A stretch of DNA of 64,000 nt from positions 62,001 through 126,000 of the forward strand of contig NZ_FOSQ01000005.1 in NCBI RefSeq assembly GCF_900114315.1. The letters run 5' to 3'. A program made the translations under genes and the position numbers. This document shows positions 19,028 through 27,999 of the stretch, in pieces. Position 1 is the stretch's first letter; each line of letters begins with the position of its first letter. Origin of the DNA: Falsiroseomonas stagni DSM 19981. GTDB taxonomy: Bacteria; Pseudomonadota; Alphaproteobacteria; Acetobacterales; Acetobacteraceae. The notes beneath the pieces were generated by a model. It was given only the letters and a program-made list of their open reading frames with translations. It did no database searches and was not told the DNA's origin.

Positions 19028-21529
19028 TCAATCGCCTGCGGCGGGCAGGCGGATGCGGAAGACGGCGCCGCGATCCTCGCCGCTGGCCTCGTTCGTCGCG
19101 GCGATGGTGCCGCCCATCTGCTCCACCAGCCCCTTGCAGACGGACAGGCCGAGCCCCGTGCCCTTGTCCTCCGCCTTGGTGGTCACGAAGGGCTGGAACA
19201 GCCGGGCCATGACGGCGTCCGGGATGCCGCCGGCATTGTCGGCGATAGCGATCGTGACGAAGCCGCCATCCCGCGTGGCGCGGACCCGCACGCGGCGCGG
19301 CGTATCCGGCGGGCGGTTCGCCAGCGCGTCTCGCGCATTGCCGATCAGGTTCACCAGCACCTGCTCCAGCGGCACCTGCTGGCCCAGGACCGCCGGCGCG
19401 GGGTCGCCCAGCGATACCTGCAACTGCACCCCGCCATCCCGCAGCGTGCCGCCGAGCACCGCCATGGCGCCTTCCAGGGCCTGGCCCACCGGCACCACGC
19501 TGGGTGGCGCGCCATCATCCGCGCCGCGGGCGAAGCGGCGCAGATGCTCCACCACCGATGTGGCGCGCGTGACGTAGCTGCTGGTGCGCGCCAGGCGCGT
19601 CCGCACCGCCGGCGCATCCCCCCGTTCCAGCGCCTGCTGCGTGTTGGACAGCGCGAGGCCGATGGCGAGCAGCGGCTGCTTCAGTTCATGCGCCAGCCCG
19701 GCCGAGAATTCGCCGAGCGAGGCCAGGCGCGCGGCGGTGATGGCGCGCGCCTTGGCGTCCCGCTCCGCCGTCACATCGGCGAGGTAGCCGACGACATCCA
19801 TGGCGCTGTCATCCACCCGAGCCACCACCGTCGCCGTCACCCGGACGGCGATGGTGCCGCCATCGGAGCGGCGCGCCGACAGGTCCGCGGACCAGCGGCC
19901 GTCCCGGCGCATCGCTTCCACGCCGATGGTCAGCGCATCCCCGGGCAGCAGGATGGCGCCCAGCCCGCCTGCTTCCGCCAGCGCGGCCGGCGACCAGCCC
20001 GTCACGGCCTCCACGCTGCGGCTGACGAAATCCTCCCGGTAGCAGCCCTGGTCGGCCCGCTTGCAGCCGGCGCAGGCCCAGACCCGGGCGCGGAAGACGA
20101 CGACGGGGGCCAGGGCCAGCGTCTCATCCATCTCCGCCCGGGCCGCGGCGGCCCGTGCCAGCGCCGCCTGTTCGGCGCTGGCATCGCGGAGGTAGCCGAC
20201 GATCTCACCCCCGCCATCCGCGCGCCGCGACAGGCGCTGCATGTGCATCACCACGTCGCGCCAGCCGCCATCGGGCTGGCGGATGCGCCAGCGCCGGATC
20301 GAGGCGCCCTCCCGCAGGGCCTGGCGCACCATCTCCACCCGCGGCGGCGCCTGGTCGTCGTAGAGCGGGGTCCAATCCTCCTGCGCGTCGAGGCTGCCAT
20401 CCCCCCACCCCGTCACCGCGTGAACGTCGCCTTCCCGGTAGATGAGGGTTGAGGAACCGTCGGCGGCGACATCGCGCAGGAAGATCACGGCCGGCAGCTT
20501 CGCGTGCAGGCGCTGCACTTCCGCCCGCCCCGCGCCCAGCACCGCCGCTTCCGCCGCCGCCTGCCGCGCGCGATCCGCCATCAGCACCAGCGCGCCGCAC
20601 AGGATGACGAGCCCGGTATAGCCGAGAGCCGCCAGCAGCGATGCCGTGTGCAGCAGCCCGGCGGCCTGCAGCGTCGCGGCCGCATCCACCCCCGCCACGA
20701 CGATCAGGTTCGTACCCGGCACCAGCCGGGCGGCGATCAGCCTCTCCGGTCCCTCGGGCAGGAGCGATGCCTTGACCTGGAAGGCGCCGGCGCGCTCGAT
20801 ATCGGCGCGGCGGGCTTCCGGCAGCACCGGCGTGCCGATCCGCGCTGCCGCGCGCTGGCTGCCGGCCAGCAGCTCCCCCTCCAGCCGAACCAGCGCGATC
20901 ATGTCCGATGCCTGTTCGCTGACGGCGGCGAGGTGGGGCGCGACGTCCTGCGGGCGCAGCAGGGCGATGGCGACGCCGGCAAAGCCGCCGGCCGGATCGG
21001 CCAGCCGCCAGGAGACGGGCAGGAGGAACTGCGGCCCGGGGTTGGGGCGGCCGAAGATGGGGCCGGGATGGCCATCGCGGTGCTGCTGGAAATGCTCCCG
21101 GCCCGCGACCGAGAAGCCGTGATGGCCGCCTTCGGAATGCCAGGCCACGATCCCGTCGGGCCCGGCGATGCCGAGCTGCGCGATGGCGATGGCCGGGTTG
21201 CCGAGGATGGCGCGGATCGTGGTTTCCACGTCCTGTCGCCTCGCCGCATCCTCCGGCGCCCCCAGCCCCTGCCACCGCTGCGACTGGTCGCGCAGGATCC
21301 GCGTGACCTCGATCGTCTTGGTCGCGACCTGCGCGGTTGCGGTGGCGATCGACTGGGCGCGCTGGAAGCCGGCTTCGGTCGCCGCCTGCGTCACCTGGTG
21401 GGAGAGCGCGTAGGCCAGCGCCCAGGCGCCGATCACGCTGAGCGCCAGCAGCAGGACGGCGGCGGTACGGCCCGCGGTGCCGGCGAAGGCCGGCATCCCG
21501 AATGCGCGTCGGTCTCTGGAAGCTGCCAT
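19028..21529 (-). CDS. Membrane sensor histidine kinase with tandem PAS domains
   Basis: An 833-residue kinase. One membrane helix near the N-terminus (AAVLLLALSVIGAWALAYAL) and a second around residue 285-310 enclose a periplasmic Cache-like sensor. Two PAS domains follow. The second contains a Cys cluster, CAGCKRADQGC (C-x2-C-x6-C), unusual for a PAS. Kinase core: H-box LAHELKQPLLAIGLA, N-box NLIGNARDAL, G-boxes IADNAGGIP and GTGLGLSVCKGLVEQMGG. ATG 21529 was chosen over one 24 bases upstream on the basis of the leader. The nearest response regulator, at 25195-25911, is separated by several genes and cannot be assigned as partner. Confidence 0.92.
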   Translation of the reverse strand: MAASRDRRAFGMPAFAGTAGRTAAVLLLALSVIGAWALAYALSHQVTQAATEAGFQRAQSIATATAQVATKTIEVTRILRDQSQRWQGLGAPEDAARRQDVETTIRAILGNPAIAIAQLGIAGPDGIVAWHSEGGHHGFSVAGREHFQQHRDGHPGPIFGRPNPGPQFLLPVSWRLADPAGGFAGVAIALLRPQDVAPHLAAVSEQASDMIALVRLEGELLAGSQRAAARIGTPVLPEARRADIERAGAFQVKASLLPEGPERLIAARLVPGTNLIVVAGVDAAATLQAAGLLHTASLLAALGYTGLVILCGALVLMADRARQAAAEAAVLGAGRAEVQRLHAKLPAVIFLRDVAADGSSTLIYREGDVHAVTGWGDGSLDAQEDWTPLYDDQAPPRVEMVRQALREGASIRRWRIRQPDGGWRDVVMHMQRLSRRADGGGEIVGYLRDASAEQAALARAAAARAEMDETLALAPVVVFRARVWACAGCKRADQGCYREDFVSRSVEAVTGWSPAALAEAGGLGAILLPGDALTIGVEAMRRDGRWSADLSARRSDGGTIAVRVTATVVARVDDSAMDVVGYLADVTAERDAKARAITAARLASLGEFSAGLAHELKQPLLAIGLALSNTQQALERGDAPAVRTRLARTSSYVTRATSVVEHLRRFARGADDGAPPSVVPVGQALEGAMAVLGGTLRDGGVQLQVSLGDPAPAVLGQQVPLEQVLVNLIGNARDALANRPPDTPRRVRVRATRDGGFVTIAIADNAGGIPDAVMARLFQPFVTTKAEDKGTGLGLSVCKGLVEQMGGTIAATNEASGEDRGAVFRIRLPAAGD

Positions 21530-21722
21530 GCCGATGTGGGCAGGGGGAATCAACGGGGAGGAGTCGAGCGGCAGGGCGCGGTATCCTGTGACAGGTGCTT
21601 GGCAGGCACGGTCAAGGCACGCAGCGCAGCATGGTCGTGAAGGCGGACCGTGGGGCGCTTCGCCCCTCTAGCCCATTCACGGCCTCGTGATGTCGCCTGA
21701 TTCGTTAACTCGGCGACAGGTG

Positions 21723-21818
21723 TCAGGCCGCGCGGGCGCGGGACAGGAAGGTGCGGACGCCATCGCTCAACCGCCCGGCCAGGGCGGCCAGGTCCTGGGA
21801 CGCGCCCAGCACGCCCTA
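21723..21818 (-). other. Amber codon and conserved-looking readthrough extension of the chemoreceptor
   Basis: TAG at 21818-21816, then 30 sense codons in the same frame and TGA at 21725-21723. The extension is amphipathic and ends in RTFLSRARAA, as intact receptors do. This suggests the amber is recent, is a base-call error, or is read through. Confidence 0.6.
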
Positions 21819-23042
21819 CGCCGAACGCCCCGTGGCGGAAGCGGCATCGCCGACTCCGGCCACGCTGGCGGATGCGATGGCGCTGCCGCTGGCCACGCCC
21901 TGCACGCTGCGCGCGATCTCCTGCGTGGCGGCGCCCTGTTCCTCCACCGCCGCGGCGATCGCGCTCGCCACCTCATCCGTCTGGTGGACGGCGGCGCTGA
22001 TGCTGCGCAGCGCTTCGACGGCGCCCTGCGTCGCCACCTGGATGTCGGCGATCTGCCGGCCGATCTCCTCCGTCGCCTTCGCGGTCTGCGCGGCCAGCGC
22101 CTTCACCTCGCTCGCCACCACGGAGAAGCCCTTGCCGGCCTCCCCCGCGCGGGCGGCCTCGATGGTGGCGTTCAGCGCCAGCAGGTTGGTCTGGCCGGCG
22201 ATGTCGGCGATCATCCGCACCACCTCGTTCACCCGCGCCGCGGCGCTGGCGAGGCCGGTGACGCTGGCATCGGTGCGGCGCGTCTCGTCGACCGCCTTGC
22301 GCGCGATGGCGGAGGCGCGCGTCACCTGGCGGCTGATCTCGCTGACGGAGGCGGAGAGTTCCTCCGCCGCCGCGGCCACGGCGTTGGTTTCCGCCGCGGT
22401 CCGGCCGATGGCCTCGGCCGCCGTCGTGGCGGCGCTGGCGCTGCGGCCGGCGCTGCCGGACAGCGCTTCGGCACTGCCGCGCATGGAGACGGCGGCGCCG
22501 GCGACATCCGTCACGACCTCTCCCACCTCCGATTCGAAGCGCGTGGCGAAATCGGTGAAGGCGCGGGCCTTGGCTTCCATCGCGCTGCCGGCGGCGTTGA
22601 TGTCCGCCGCCGCCGCGGCGAAGGCGCCGGGCAGGCCGCGCAGCAGCACCTTGCGGTGATGGGCGCCGAGGCTCGCGGCCTTCATCGACCCGCCCGCTTC
22701 GCGCACGAAGGCATCCGTGACGTCGAGCAGTCGGTTCACGCCGCGCTGCGCCTGGCCGAGCGCGCCCGACGCCGGCACGCCGATGAAGCGGGCTTCGAGG
22801 TCCCCGCGCGACGCGGCATCCGTGATGGCGGCGAGATCGCCGAGTGCGCGGGCTTCGCGGGCCATGCGCCAGGCGGCGGCGCCGAGCGCGGCCAGGGTCA
22901 GCGTTGCGCCGGCCGCCAGCGCGACAGGCCCCGGTGGGCCGGCAAGCAGCCCGGCGACCGCCTGGCCCAGCGTCAGGACGCCGGCCCCGCCCAGAAGGGC
23001 GGCGGCGGGGATGCGATCAAACGGAGAAGGCGAACCGGTCAT
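21816..23042 (-). pseudogene. Methyl-accepting chemotaxis protein with premature amber codon
   Basis: A chemoreceptor without a periplasmic domain: two membrane helices (residues about 12-60), a HAMP-like linker, then the signalling hairpin with the universal tip IAGQTNLLALNATIEAARAG. The frame stops at TAG 21816-21818 after 408 residues. The same frame continues for 30 codons (GVLGASQDLAALAGRLSDGV, then RTFLSRARAA) to TGA 21723-21725, which is the C-terminal form usual for alphaproteobacterial receptors. The loss hits only the end of the adaptation helix, so function may survive. Its start overlaps the natural end of the PAS gene by 26 bases. Together they look like a split Aer-type energy/redox receptor. 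Confidence 0.85.
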
Positions 23043-23127
23043 AGTTGATCCCCCTTTCGGCCAGGAAGGCGTCGAGGAGTTCGGCACCCCGACGCTGGCC
23101 GGCCTTGCGGTCATCCAGCGTGCGCTA
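23017..23127 (-). other. Amber codon and readthrough extension of the PAS protein
   Basis: TAG at 23127-23125 followed by 35 in-frame sense codons and TGA at 23019-23017. The extension overlaps the start of the chemoreceptor gene by 26 bases, the compact arrangement expected of an intact operon. This supports the extension being ancestral coding sequence. Confidence 0.6.
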
Positions 23128-23541
23128 CGCCTCCAGCAGCCGCTGGTAGAGCGGCGCGATGCGCGCGACCTGCGCCTCGTCCGGCTTGCGGCGGTTGGAA
23201 TGGAAGCCGGTGACGGTGCCGGCGGCGTCGCGGCTTGGCGTCACATGGGCGAAGACCCAGTAGTGGTCGCCATTGGTCGCCATGTTCTTGACGTAGCCGA
23301 AGAACTCCCCGCCCGCGCCGATCGTCTTCCACATCACCTCGAAGATGCAGCGCGGCATGTCGGGGTGGCGGACGATGCTGTGCGGCTGGCCCAGCGCCTC
23401 GGCCAGCGTCAGGCGGGAGACGGCGAGGAAGGTCTCGTTCGCGTAGAGGATGCGCCCCCGTGGATCGGTCTTGGTGACGATGATCTCGTCATCCGCGAAC
23501 GGGCTGGCACGCCCCGTTGGTGTTGGCCTTGGCCCCGCCAT
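23125..23541 (-). pseudogene. Aer-type PAS protein with premature amber codon
   Basis: A stand-alone PAS protein of the aerotaxis (Aer) type. DEIIVTKTDPRGRILYANET starts the fold, HPDMPRCIFEVMWKTI and GYVKNMATNGDHYWVFAHVT are diagnostic of FAD-binding Aer PAS domains. Translation ends at TAG 23125-23127 after 138 residues. The frame continues for 35 codons, TLDDRKAGQRRGAELLDAFL then AERGINYDRFAFSV, to TGA at 23017-23019, matching the usual C-terminus of this family. The next gene (chemoreceptor) starts inside this extension. Expected role: sensing redox/oxygen and signalling through the receptor. Confidence 0.82.
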
Positions 23542-23655
23542 GGTCGCATCCCGCGGATCAGGCAGCCGGCAATGACCGCCTGCTCCGCAGGATGCGGTCG
23601 CATTGCTAACGGAATGCGACCCGTGCCCCGAACGCCGTTCCGGTCGCCCCTGGCG

Positions 23656-24255
23656 TCAGGCCGGCGGCGGCGCGGTGCGTGCCATGGCGGGCAGGCGGGA
23701 GACGCGCGCATACCAGGCTTCCAGCGCCGGATGCCCGGGGCGCCAGGGTTCGTTGGCGTAGCGGAAATCGAGGTAGCCGAGCGCGCAGGCGATCGCGATC
23801 TCCCCGATCGTGGTCAGCGCGCCGAGGGTATGGGCCTCGGCCTCCAGCGCATCCACCGCGCGGGCGACCTTGCCCTGCTGCAATTCGATGTAGCTGCGCC
23901 GGCCTTCATCCTGCGGCAGCGCGATCTCCCGCCGCCGGGGCTGGGAGGCATCGAGGATGCCGTCGCCGAGCGCCTGCTGCCGCAGCGCGTTCCAGCGCGC
24001 AGGACCGGCCGGCGGGAACAGCGGCGGCGCGGTGCCGATGCTGTCGAGGTATTCGCAGATCACCGGGCTGTCGAACAGCGCGACGCCGTCATCGGTCACC
24101 AGGGTCGGTACCTTGGACAGCGGGTTGAGGCGCGGCAGCGCCGGATCCTTGCCGGCCTCCAGCCAGGGCTCGATCCGGTCCTCGATGCCACGCTGGATGG
24201 CGCAGGCGCGCGCCTTGCGGACATAGGGGCTGTTGGGAGAGATGGTGAGCTTCAT
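23656..24255 (-). CDS. Glutathione S-transferase family protein
   Basis: A 199-residue GST. The N-terminal thioredoxin-like domain carries SPNSPYVRKARACAI with the putative active-site Ser, the cis-Pro loop KVPTLVTDDGVALFDSPVI (Pro and Asp-Ser contacts to glutathione), and CEYLDSIG. The C-terminal helical domain includes TIGEIAIACALGYLDFRYA, matching the N-capping motif of GSTs. It is a single gene facing away from the M20 remnant. The conjugation substrate cannot be inferred. Confidence 0.92.
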   Translation of the reverse strand: MKLTISPNSPYVRKARACAIQRGIEDRIEPWLEAGKDPALPRLNPLSKVPTLVTDDGVALFDSPVICEYLDSIGTAPPLFPPAGPARWNALRQQALGDGILDASQPRRREIALPQDEGRRSYIELQQGKVARAVDALEAEAHTLGALTTIGEIAIACALGYLDFRYANEPWRPGHPALEAWYARVSRLPAMARTAPPPA

Positions 24256-24410
24256 GGCGGGCCGCTTCCTCCTGCGTTGCTGGCGGCCAGTCTTGTCCCG
24301 CGGATTGCGCCCCGCAATCCGGGGGGCGCGCAGGGGCGGCTGGGAAGGCGCTGCGCCCGGGGCCTGGCCTTGCCTCGACAGGCAGGAGCCAACCGAGGAG
24401 CGCCGCTTCC

Positions 24411-25191
24411 GTGATCGAGGCCTGGCAAGCCTGGCAGCCCGAACTGGCCGCCAACCGGCGCGACACCCACGCCCATCCCGAACTGGGGATGGAGGAGGTC
24501 AGGACCTCCGCGCTGGTGGCGCGCTACCTGGAAGGTCTGGGGATCGAGGTCGCGACGGGGATCGGCAAGCTCGGCGTGGCGGCGACCATCCGCGGTTCGC
24601 TGCCCGGCCAGCGCGTGATCGGGCTGCGGGCGGACATGGACGCGCCGCCGATCGAGGAAGCGACCGGCAAGCCCCGGGGCGTCGACGACGCCGGGGCTGA
24701 TGCATGCCTGCGGCCATGACGGGCATACGACGATGCTGCCGGGTGCCGCGAGATACCTGGCGGCGAACCGGGATTTCGCTGGCACCGTGCACCTGATCTT
24801 CCAGCCCGCGGAGGAAGGCCGCGGCGGCGCCAAGGCGATGCTCGATGAAGGGCTGTTCGACCGCTTTCCCCGCGATGCGATCTACGGCCTGCACAATAAG
24901 CCGACGATCCCCGCCGGCCGCTTCGCGATCCGCAAGGGCCCGGCGCTGGCGGCGGCGGACAGCTTCGCCGTGGTGTTCCACGGCACCGGCGGCCATGGCG
25001 GATCGGCGCCGCAGACAGCCACCGACGTGACAGTGGTGCAGGCCGACGTGCCGAACCCCATCAACCCGCCATCGCGCTGCCACGTCCACGCGCGCTGCCC
25101 GATCGCGGAGTCCGATCCCTGCTCGACCCAGGTGCCGGAATTGCGCCAGGCGCGCGACGGGCATTGGGTGGCCGGGCATCTGGGCGGATAG
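24411..25191 (+). pseudogene. M20-family amidohydrolase, frameshifted and 3'-truncated
   Basis: Starts with GTG at 24411 behind a good Shine-Dalgarno (CGAGGAG). The first part is normal: RRDTHAHPELGMEEVRTSAL, IGLRADMDAPPIEEATG. Near 24680 the frame is lost by one base. The next frame resumes exactly at the metal-binding motif TPGLMHACGHDGHTT, continuing HLIFQPAEEGRGGAKAML and GLHNKPTIPAGRF up to GTGGHGGSAPQTATDVTVVQ. From about 25050 the sequence no longer resembles the family, and the second half of the dimerisation/catalytic domain is missing. It was probably a hippurate/N-acyl-amino-acid hydrolase. Confidence 0.8.
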
Positions 25192-25194
25192 ACG

Positions 25195-25911
25195 CTACCA
25201 GGCCAGGCGATAGCCCCGGCCGCGCACCGCGGCCACCGTCACCTGGCCGGCGGAGGACTCCCGCAGCTTCTGCCGCAGCATCGATGCCAGCTGGTCCACG
25301 CCGCGCTGTTCCGGCAGCAGGCGGCGGCCCAGCGCGCGTTCGGAAATGCTGGCACGGTCGGCCAGGTTCTCCGGCGCTTCCAGCAGCAGGTGCAGCAGCG
25401 TCGCCTCGCCCCCGGTCAGCCGGATCTCCCGGCCATCCGGCGCCACGATCCGCTGCCGCGTCGGTTCCAGCCGCAGGCCGACAATGTCCCAGGCGTTGTG
25501 TTGCGGCGGCACGGTCGCCGGACGGGCCAGGGAGGCGACGGAATCGAGCCGCCGGCACAGCGCCCGGATCCGGGCCACCATTTCGCGCAGCGAGAAGGGC
25601 TTGGTCAGGTAGTCATCCGCGCCGACCTCCAGCCCCACGATCCGGTCGACTTCCTCCGCCCGTCCGCTGACGACGATGATGCCGATATCGGGTCGCCGTG
25701 CCGCTTCCTGCACGAAGGCGATCCCGTTGCCATCGGGCAGGCCCAGATCGACCACGACGATGCGCGGGTTGCAGGCCGCCAGGCGTTCCCGCCCCAGGGC
25801 CAGCGTCTCCGCCGCTTCCACCCGCCAGCCATCCTGCGCCAGCGCATCGCTGATCGCGGCAGCCACGCCAGGATCATCTTCCAGCACAAGGAGGGGGCGT
25901 GAAGGCGGCAC
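25195..25911 (-). CDS. OmpR-family response regulator
   Basis: A 238-residue two-domain regulator. The receiver contains LVLEDDPGVAAAI, the phospho-acceptor Asp in RIVVVDLGLPDGNG and the Lys in DDYLTKPFSLREMV. The C-terminal winged-helix DNA-binding domain includes REIRLTGGEATLLHLLLEAP and VAAVRGRGYRLAW. The start GTG at 25911 follows AGGCGAGGAG; a TTG 39 bases upstream is less likely. There is no adjacent kinase (orphan). Two-component partner and targets unknown. Confidence 0.92.
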   Translation of the reverse strand: MPPSRPLLVLEDDPGVAAAISDALAQDGWRVEAAETLALGRERLAACNPRIVVVDLGLPDGNGIAFVQEAARRPDIGIIVVSGRAEEVDRIVGLEVGADDYLTKPFSLREMVARIRALCRRLDSVASLARPATVPPQHNAWDIVGLRLEPTRQRIVAPDGREIRLTGGEATLLHLLLEAPENLADRASISERALGRRLLPEQRGVDQLASMLRQKLRESSAGQVTVAAVRGRGYRLAW

Positions 25912-26008
25912 GGCTCCTCGCCTTTCGTTGCAAAGGATGACGTTACACAACCATACCGCGAAAAATTAACTATGTCGACACGGATCGGATGTCGCCGCCG
26001 GCCCTGGC

Positions 26009-26659
26009 TCAGGTGTCGAACAGCGGGGCGAGGGGGTTATCCGCGCGGGCGGCGGCGGCGAGGAGAATCGACGTCGCCGCCGGGTCGAATTGCAGGCCGG
26101 CGCAGGCGCGGAGTTCCGCGAGCGCCGCATCCCGCGCCAGGGGCCTGCGGTAGGGGCGGCCCGGCTCCACCATCGCGACCAGGGCATCGGCGACGGCGAC
26201 GGCGCGCGACAGGCGCGGCTGCCCGGTGGCCGGCAGGCCGGCGGGATAGCCGCCGCCTTGCCAGCGCTCATGGTGCCCGAGCGCGACCTCGACGATGAGG
26301 GGCGGGAACCCGGCCTCGGCGAGGATGGTGGCGCCCGCCGCGGGATGGGCACGGATCAGGTCCCGCCCGGCCTTGTCCAGGCTGGCGGGGGAATCGAGCG
26401 TCCCCGGCGGCACAAGCAGCTTGCCGACATCATGCAGCAACCCGGCGACGAAGGCGGTGCTGGGATCGCCGAGATAGGACGGATCCTCCATCGCCATCGC
26501 CAGCAAAGCCTGGCCGACGCGGACGGAATGCCCGGCGCTGGCCGCATGATGGCGGTGCAGGCTGGTGAACAGGGCCAGCACGGCCTGCCGCTGCGGATGG
26601 GCGTCGAGCAGCGCGGCGAAGGCAGGCCCGGGCAGCGGCGGGGAGGCAGCAGGTTCCAT
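26009..26659 (-). CDS. HD-GYP-like cyclic-di-GMP phosphodiesterase domain protein
   Basis: A 216-residue stand-alone HD domain. Metal ligands are present in HDVGKLLVPPGTL and HPAAGATIL. The HD-GYP signature appears as ALGHHERWQGGGYPAGL, in which the usual Asp of the HHExxDGxGYP motif is Gln. YP and the His pair are kept. The C-terminal part (SRAVAVADALVAMV) also fits. There is no receiver domain. It is transcribed divergently from the GH8 glucanase. It may hydrolyse c-di-GMP or act as a sensor; the Asp change makes full activity uncertain. Confidence 0.82.
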   Translation of the reverse strand: MEPAASPPLPGPAFAALLDAHPQRQAVLALFTSLHRHHAASAGHSVRVGQALLAMAMEDPSYLGDPSTAFVAGLLHDVGKLLVPPGTLDSPASLDKAGRDLIRAHPAAGATILAEAGFPPLIVEVALGHHERWQGGGYPAGLPATGQPRLSRAVAVADALVAMVEPGRPYRRPLARDAALAELRACAGLQFDPAATSILLAAAARADNPLAPLFDT

Positions 26660-26802
26660 GCCTGGGCAGGCTAGCCATGGGGGCGGGGTCCGGAAGCCCC
26701 GGGACCGGGCTGGCCTACAAATCCGAACAAAACCTGCGTCGAGCCGCCACGGCTGCCGCGCGTAACCATGGCGGTGCGCGGCACAGGGGCGGGGAGGCGG
26801 GG

Positions 26803-27933
26803 ATGGCGACAGGGCAGGGCACAAGCCGGCGCGCCGGCCTTGGCCGCAGGGTCTTGCTGGGCCTCATGCCCGGCCTTGCTGGCGCGGTCGTGGCCGGCCC
26901 CGCGCGGGGGCAATTGCCCCCTCCCGGCGCCACGCCGGATTCCGCGGAATGGGAGGGCTTCCGCCGCCGCTTCATCACCCATGACGGTCGCGTCGTGGAC
27001 AATGGCAATGCGGGCGCCACCCATTCCGAGGGGCAGGGTGCGGCCATGCTCTTCGCCGTCCGCTTCGATGATCGCGCGACCTTCGACCGCCTGCTGCGCT
27101 TTTCCCGCCAGGCGCTGCGCCGGCCGGATGACGCGCTGCTGGCCTGGCGCTACCAGCCCGGCGCCGCCGTGCCGGTCTCGGACCTCAACAACGCGACCGA
27201 TGGCGACCTGCTGGGCGGCTGGGCGCTGGCGGAGGCCGCTGCCCGCTGGTCCTCCGGCGAATACCGGCGGCTTGCGGCCCAGGTGGCGCGGGACATCCTG
27301 CGCCGGCTGGTGCTGCCCCTGGCGGATGGGCCGCTGTTGCTGCCGGGGGCGGAGGGTTTCCTCAAGCCCGACCATGTCGTGGTCAATCCGGGCTACGCCA
27401 TGCCCAACGCCTTCCGCGCGTTGGCCCCGCTGGCGCCCAGCCCCGCCTGGGCGGCGCTGGAGGCGATGGGCCGGCAGATCACCGATCGTGCCCGCTTCGG
27501 CCGCTGGCGGCTGCCGGCGGATTGGGTGGCGATCTCCCGCGGGGATGGCCGGCCGATCCTGGCCCCTGGGCCGGCGCCGCGCTTCTCCTATGACGGGGTG
27601 CGGGTGCCGCTGCATTTGGCCTGGTCCGGCAGCGTCGCGGCGCCCGCGCTGCTGGCGCTGGCCGAGTTCTGGGCGGACCCGGACCACGCCGCCGCACCGG
27701 CCTGGGTCGATTTGCGCAGCAACCTGATCGCCCCCTATCGCGGGGATGCCGGCATCCAGGCCGTGGCGCAGCTGACGGTGGCGACGGTGCTGGGACGCGC
27801 CTTCACCCTGCCGCGGGTGGAGGAGACGGCGCTCTACTACCCGGCCTCCCTGGCGCTGCAATGCCGCCTGGCCTGGCAGGATATCGGCCCCCGCATCGCC
27901 ATGGCCCCCGCCGCCGCCGCGCAGCCCGGGTGA
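26803..27933 (+). CDS. GH8-family endoglucanase (BcsZ-like)
   Basis: A 376-residue secreted glycoside hydrolase of family 8, which cleaves beta-1,4-glucans. Start ATG 26803 follows GGGGAGGCGG and yields a Tat-like leader (SRRAGLGRRVLLGLMPGLAG). The catalytic Glu is in NAGATHSEGQGAAMLFAV and the Asp residues in SDLNNATDGDLLGGWALAEA. It is related to cellulose-operon BcsZ, but no bcsA/B/C genes are in the window. It sits next to an HD-GYP-like gene on the other strand. A role in exopolysaccharide turnover is inference. Confidence 0.9.
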   Translation: MATGQGTSRRAGLGRRVLLGLMPGLAGAVVAGPARGQLPPPGATPDSAEWEGFRRRFITHDGRVVDNGNAGATHSEGQGAAMLFAVRFDDRATFDRLLRFSRQALRRPDDALLAWRYQPGAAVPVSDLNNATDGDLLGGWALAEAAARWSSGEYRRLAAQVARDILRRLVLPLADGPLLLPGAEGFLKPDHVVVNPGYAMPNAFRALAPLAPSPAWAALEAMGRQITDRARFGRWRLPADWVAISRGDGRPILAPGPAPRFSYDGVRVPLHLAWSGSVAAPALLALAEFWADPDHAAAPAWVDLRSNLIAPYRGDAGIQAVAQLTVATVLGRAFTLPRVEETALYYPASLALQCRLAWQDIGPRIAMAPAAAAQPG

Positions 27934-27999
27934 CGCGGCTTCGCGGTGGCGCCATCGGCCCGACCGGTGATATCCGGGTCCCGGGTGCGGGGGGTTGTG

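Noticed and set aside
21816-23127. Global reassignment of TAG to an amino acid
   Set aside because: GuaA ends exactly at its conserved C-terminus with TAG, and MlaA, the GNAT protein and the RTX protein also stop at TAG. Only selective readthrough or decay remains possible.
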